Positions 6,834 through 8,504 of a stretch of 8,504 bases of DNA are shown in pieces; positions within the stretch are counted from its first letter, which is position 1; every line of letters starts with the position of its first letter. The translations under genes and the position numbers were made by a program. Source of the stretch: Patescibacteria group bacterium (lineage in GTDB: Bacteria; Patescibacteriota; Minisyncoccia; JAHIHE01); contig JAHIHE010000012.1 of assembly GCA_018899995.1 (NCBI GenBank), positions 1 through 8,504 of the forward strand. Reading direction: 5' to 3'. The notes under the pieces were generated by a model that worked only from the letters and a program-made list of their open reading frames with translations, had not been told where the DNA came from and did no database searches.

Positions 6834-6922
6834 TGTCATTGCGAGGAGCCTGCAGGCGACGAAGCAATCCCACTCAAATACGGAAGAGATTGCCGCGCTC
6901 CCTTGGGTCGCTCGCAATGACA
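6834..6922. repeat. 89-bp dispersed-type palindromic repeat with TGTCATTGCGAG ends
   Basis: TGTCATTGCGAG at 6834-6845 has its exact reverse complement at 6911-6922. An inner pair GCAATC (6864-6869) and GATTGC (6888-6893) lies in GACGAAGCAATC context. From memory, this GTCATTGCGAG...GAAGCAATC...CTCGCAATGAC pattern is a dispersed non-autonomous repeat found in many unrelated environmental bacteria and often mis-annotated as short proteins. It is more GC-rich than its surroundings, consistent with insertion. Confidence 0.8.
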
Positions 6923-7027
6923 GAGAAGGCATTCGGCGACAGTTCCTAAATAAGCGAGTAAGCAAGCCCTAAAATTTAAAAGGTCGATTGGGGCAAAAAG
7001 AATAATTTTTTAATTCCTAATTGAACT

Positions 7028-7127
7028 AATGTCTAATCAATGTCTAATTCTTAAATGTCTAATGTCTAAATTTTAGTCATTGGTCATTAGGATTTAATTA
7101 GTCATTAGAAATTAGTCATTAGTCATT
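7028..7127. repeat. Mirrored array: four AATGTCTAA then four TAGTCATT
   Basis: AATGTCTAA occurs at 7028, 7039, 7054 and 7061. TAGTCATT occurs at 7074, 7099, 7113 and 7120. AATGTCTAA pairs with TTAGTCATT at every position except the central T-T, so the two halves can fold on each other. The array ends 9 bp before the gvpA start, placing it in the leader or promoter of that gene. Confidence 0.75.
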
Positions 7128-7136
7128 CCGAATAAT

Positions 7137-7346
7137 ATGGCCGTAGAAAAATCAATGGCATCCTCCAGTTTGGTGGAAGTGATTGACCGCATCCTTGACA
7201 AGGGCGTTGTGGTTGACGCCTGGGTAAGAGTTTCATTGGTGGGTATTGAGCTTCTGGCGATTGAAGCAAGAGTCGTAGTAGCTTCTGTTGAGACTTGGCT
7301 AAAGTATGCCGAAGCAGTAGGCTTGACTACCAGCGCCACCGCTTAA
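7137..7346 (+). CDS. gvpA: Gas vesicle shell protein GvpA
   Basis: This 69-residue protein is the main structural subunit of gas vesicles, which polymerises into the ribbed, gas-permeable protein wall that gives cells buoyancy. It has the family's usual length (about 70) and core. SSSLVEVIDRILDKGVVVDAWVRVSLVGIELLAIEARVVVASVETWLKYAEAVGLT (9-64) contains helix 1, the two beta strands around the VDAWVRVSLVG turn, and helix 2. The short Ala/Thr tail is also typical of GvpA, and such close agreement favours GvpA over the related minor proteins GvpJ and GvpM. The start is ATG 7137; no SD precedes it, only the mirrored repeat array. Its GC content looks higher by eye than most neighbours, which may reflect protein conservation, high expression or transfer. 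Other gvp genes (N, F/L, G, K, J) are not in the window and would be expected to the right. Confidence 0.97.
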   Translation: MAVEKSMASSSLVEVIDRILDKGVVVDAWVRVSLVGIELLAIEARVVVASVETWLKYAEAVGLTTSATA

Positions 7347-7368
7347 CCCTTGAGATAGGGAATATTCT

Positions 7369-7405
7369 TTGTCCCTGAACTTAGCCAATCGGCTTGCCGG
7401 GACAA
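7369..7405 (+). terminator. Two-level hairpin after gvpA (possible attenuator or processing site)
   Basis: TTGTCCC (7369-7375) pairs with GGGACAA (7399-7405) and encloses an AGCC-AATC-GGCT stem (7383-7394). A TTTTT run begins at 7420, about 15 nt later, too far for a classical terminator. It lies 23 bp after the gvpA stop, where partial termination or 3'-end protection could raise gvpA over the downstream genes. Confidence 0.45.
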
Positions 7406-7459
7406 GTTGGCGAGGTACCCTTTTTATCTTAAGAAGCATTGGCATAAATCCTTCTTTAC

Positions 7460-7475
7460 CCCGACTTTCGTCGGG
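7460..7475. repeat. CCCGAC-TTTC-GTCGGG hairpin
   Basis: This is a perfect 6-bp GC stem with a 4-nt loop and no T-tail. From memory, hairpins of the form CCCGACGAAAGTCGGG recur in CPR intergenic sequence, so it may be a dispersed REP-like element rather than a terminator. Confidence 0.6.
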
Positions 7476-7547
7476 ATTGGGATGAAAAGCGTACCCATCC
7501 AACATTTGTAAAGGCGGGAATAAATCAGTTTGAATAATGTTTAAACA

Positions 7548-8099
7548 ATGTTCAAGAATATTGAGAGGAATAATTTAAAAAATTTAGCCGAGGATATTGT
7601 TGTTTCGTATGACGCGCGGGTAAAAATGGTCGGAGGGATCGTTGAAGATACCCATAAGATACTGGATGGATTTAGGAAAAATAGGGAGGAAATGAGTGAT
7701 AATCTTCGGGAGGTTTTAGCAAAATCCGAGTCGCTTCGCAAAAAAGATTTTAGCGCGATGATGCAAGATATTCTCCTGACTCAGCAAAAAAGAGAAGATA
7801 GCGTAAAAAAGATACTGGCTGATTTTCGCGAGGAAGAATCCCGAGTGGCAGAACAATTAAGAAAACTGCTTAAACAAGGAGAAAAAATACGACTGGCTGA
7901 TTTCAAAAAAACTTTAGTCCGTATACGGCAGGATCAGGCGGCGAAAGAAGCAAACACTGGAGAGCAAGTTATGGCCGAGCTTGCGGCTATGCAGGATGAA
8001 GTCCATAAGATGCTGGAGGCGTTTAAAAAAGAAAGAGAAGCGGCGGCAGAAGAGTGGAAAAAGATATCGCCGCCGCTTGCTAAAAAAAATGATTTATAA
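7548..8099 (+). CDS. Helical 51-residue-repeat protein, candidate GvpC-like gas vesicle accessory protein
   Basis: This 183-residue, highly charged, all-helical protein has no Cys, signal peptide or membrane segment. It has two tandem 51-residue repeats: EDTHKILDGF at 33-42 against DSVKKILADF at 84-93, and LRKKDFSAMM (63-72) against IRLADFKKTL (114-123). A third partial copy, DEVHKMLEAFKKERE, begins at 150 after a 15-residue linker. Phe recurs at 42, 68, 93 and 119 (steps of 25-26). GvpC, the protein that clamps and stiffens the vesicle wall, is likewise a helical repeat protein encoded just after gvpA, with 33-residue repeats in cyanobacteria. The likeness of layout and of L..F...R....L patterns suggests the same role, but no specific GvpC match can be claimed. 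A generic coiled-coil protein is the alternative. The start is ATG 7548; the other nearby ATG, at 7537, is out of frame. Confidence 0.8.
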   Translation: MFKNIERNNLKNLAEDIVVSYDARVKMVGGIVEDTHKILDGFRKNREEMSDNLREVLAKSESLRKKDFSAMMQDILLTQQKREDSVKKILADFREEESRVAEQLRKLLKQGEKIRLADFKKTLVRIRQDQAAKEANTGEQVMAELAAMQDEVHKMLEAFKKEREAAAEEWKKISPPLAKKNDL

Positions 8100-8109
8100 A
8101 TTAAAATTT

Positions 8110-8457
8110 ATGTCAAAAAAGACAACCAAAAAATCTGCTTGTAACTATAGAACAATTACTTGCGCTTTTTGCAAAGGAAAGGGCAAGGATCCGTTTGAGG
8201 TTCCGTCAAAACTTTCCAATTGCCAGGTTTGCAATGGCAGAGGCAGAGCGCAAGTTATAGAGCCGGTGGAAATTTGTCCTTATTGCAAAGGAAGCGGTAT
8301 TTTCTTTAACCACCGAATGCCTTGCGCCGTATGCGGCGGGAGAGGAGCGGTAACAAAGATCAAGGGAGAAAAAAGATGCGCGAAATGCAAAGGCGACGGA
8401 AGAGAACAGGGAAGCGATCTTCCTTGCGCGAGTTGTTACGGGCTTGGAGCGATATAG
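8110..8457 (+). CDS. Six-motif DnaJ-type zinc-finger protein (CxxCxGxG repeats)
   Basis: This 115-residue protein consists almost entirely of the cysteine-rich module known from the centre of DnaJ. Six CxxCxGxG motifs begin at C18, C38, C56, C72, C90 and C106, spaced 20, 18, 16, 18 and 16 residues apart. DnaJ has four, which bind two zinc ions by pairing motif 1 with 4 and 2 with 3; six would allow three zinc sites. No J-domain or DnaJ C-terminal domain is present, so it cannot by itself stimulate DnaK. A zinc-dependent holdase, protein-protein adaptor or disulfide-related role is possible. It starts 10 bp after the repeat-protein gene, so cotranscription with the gas vesicle genes is likely and a vesicle-assembly chaperone role is an inference. 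An alternative in-frame ATG at 8089 would overlap the upstream gene and add seven residues. Extension further left only reads the upstream gene in another frame. Confidence 0.85.
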   Translation: MSKKTTKKSACNYRTITCAFCKGKGKDPFEVPSKLSNCQVCNGRGRAQVIEPVEICPYCKGSGIFFNHRMPCAVCGGRGAVTKIKGEKRCAKCKGDGREQGSDLPCASCYGLGAI

Positions 8458-8488
8458 GATGTAGTTAGAAGTAAATAAAATTATTCAA

Positions 8489-8504
8489 ATGCCTATTATC
8501 AAGA
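8489..8504 (+). CDS. Possible start of the next gene (3' partial)
   Basis: An ATG 31 bp after the zinc-finger gene opens a frame reading MPIIK to the window edge. No SD precedes it. Position and strand fit a continuing gas vesicle operon, but five codons cannot identify it. Confidence 0.3.

Larger units (their letters stand above)
6437..7136. other. 700-bp gene-free region packed with palindromic repeats
   Basis: No credible gene lies here on either strand. From left to right it holds the terminator tail, three palindromic elements (6484-6619, 6640-6750, 6834-6922), each described separately, a plain stretch at 6923-7020, and a repeat array running to 10 bp before gvpA. Between the second and third palindromes, 6751-6833 shows only a short tandem (CATGAACC, CATGAACA near 6795-6810). 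No convincing promoter for gvpA was found. Confidence 0.7.
7347..7547. other. Structured spacer after gvpA
   Basis: This 201-bp spacer has no credible gene but contains two clear hairpins (listed separately) and a weak one, CCCT/AGGG, directly after the gvpA stop. No promoter is evident for the next gene. A lone AAAGGCGGG at 7510-7518 lies too far (about 30 nt) from the next ATG to act as its SD. Confidence 0.5.

Noticed and set aside
6774..6965. 63-codon reverse ORF over the 89-bp repeat
   Set aside because: It is a translation of the TGTCATTGCGAG repeat; such peptides are known annotation artefacts and nothing supports expression.
7028..7127. CRISPR array
   Set aside because: Units are 8-9 bp with irregular 0-15-bp gaps and no cas genes; too short for repeats and spacers.
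7299..7505. 68-codon reverse ORF after gvpA
   Set aside because: It overlaps the gvpA 3' end and spans the hairpin spacer; no motif or SD.
7981..8109. N-terminal extension of the zinc-finger gene back to 7981
   Set aside because: The added Arg/Lys-rich residues are the upstream repeat-protein gene read in another frame; ATG 8110 gives the compact domain.

Overview
The window looks like a piece of a Candidate Phyla Radiation (Patescibacteria, probably Parcubacteria-like) chromosome or metagenomic contig. This rests on style rather than a marker gene: AT-rich, lysine-rich coding sequence, mostly absent Shine-Dalgarno sites, a CPR-style repeat protein at the left edge, and AT-rich intergenic spacers carrying short GC hairpins and CTAAT/ATTAG repeats. 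No rRNA, tRNA or CRISPR array was seen. The seven complete, well-supported genes and the left-edge partial gene all stop with TAA or TAG.

Left half (1-6006): the 3' end of an unidentified charged repeat protein is followed by a GT4-type glycosyltransferase. A convergent gene for an APH-like (kinase-fold) protein comes next, with a 115-bp element with 15-bp inverted arms between the two stop codons. A divergent, then rightward, pair follows: a 623-aa six-hairpin glycosidase (amylo-alpha-1,6-glucosidase/glucoamylase-like) and a ROK-family sugar kinase. Together these suggest a small glycan module: one enzyme builds a glycoside, one trims a glucan, one phosphorylates the released sugar. They are split over several transcription units, so the link is inferred.

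Middle (6007-7136): about 1.1 kb has no convincing conserved gene but is dense in structure. It holds a perfect DnaA box, two perfect consensus sigma70-type promoters (both with 16-bp spacers), and an 8-bp inverted repeat around the second -10 box. A strong SD abuts the ATG of a 73-codon ORF containing a (TC)16 microsatellite, and a 14-bp terminator-like hairpin with a T-rich tail follows. Then come three palindromic elements in a row (136, 111 and 89 bp) and a symmetric array of four AATGTCTAA and four TAGTCATT units ending about 10 nt before the next gene.

Right end (7137-8504): an unmistakable gvpA (gas vesicle shell protein) is followed by structured spacer. Next are a helical protein with 51-residue repeats that may be a GvpC-like partner, and a 115-aa protein made almost entirely of six DnaJ-type CxxCxGxG zinc motifs. 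The cluster probably continues to the right. A gas vesicle locus in a CPR-like background, with an unfamiliar accessory pair and an elaborate upstream regulatory and repeat region, is the most interesting content here.
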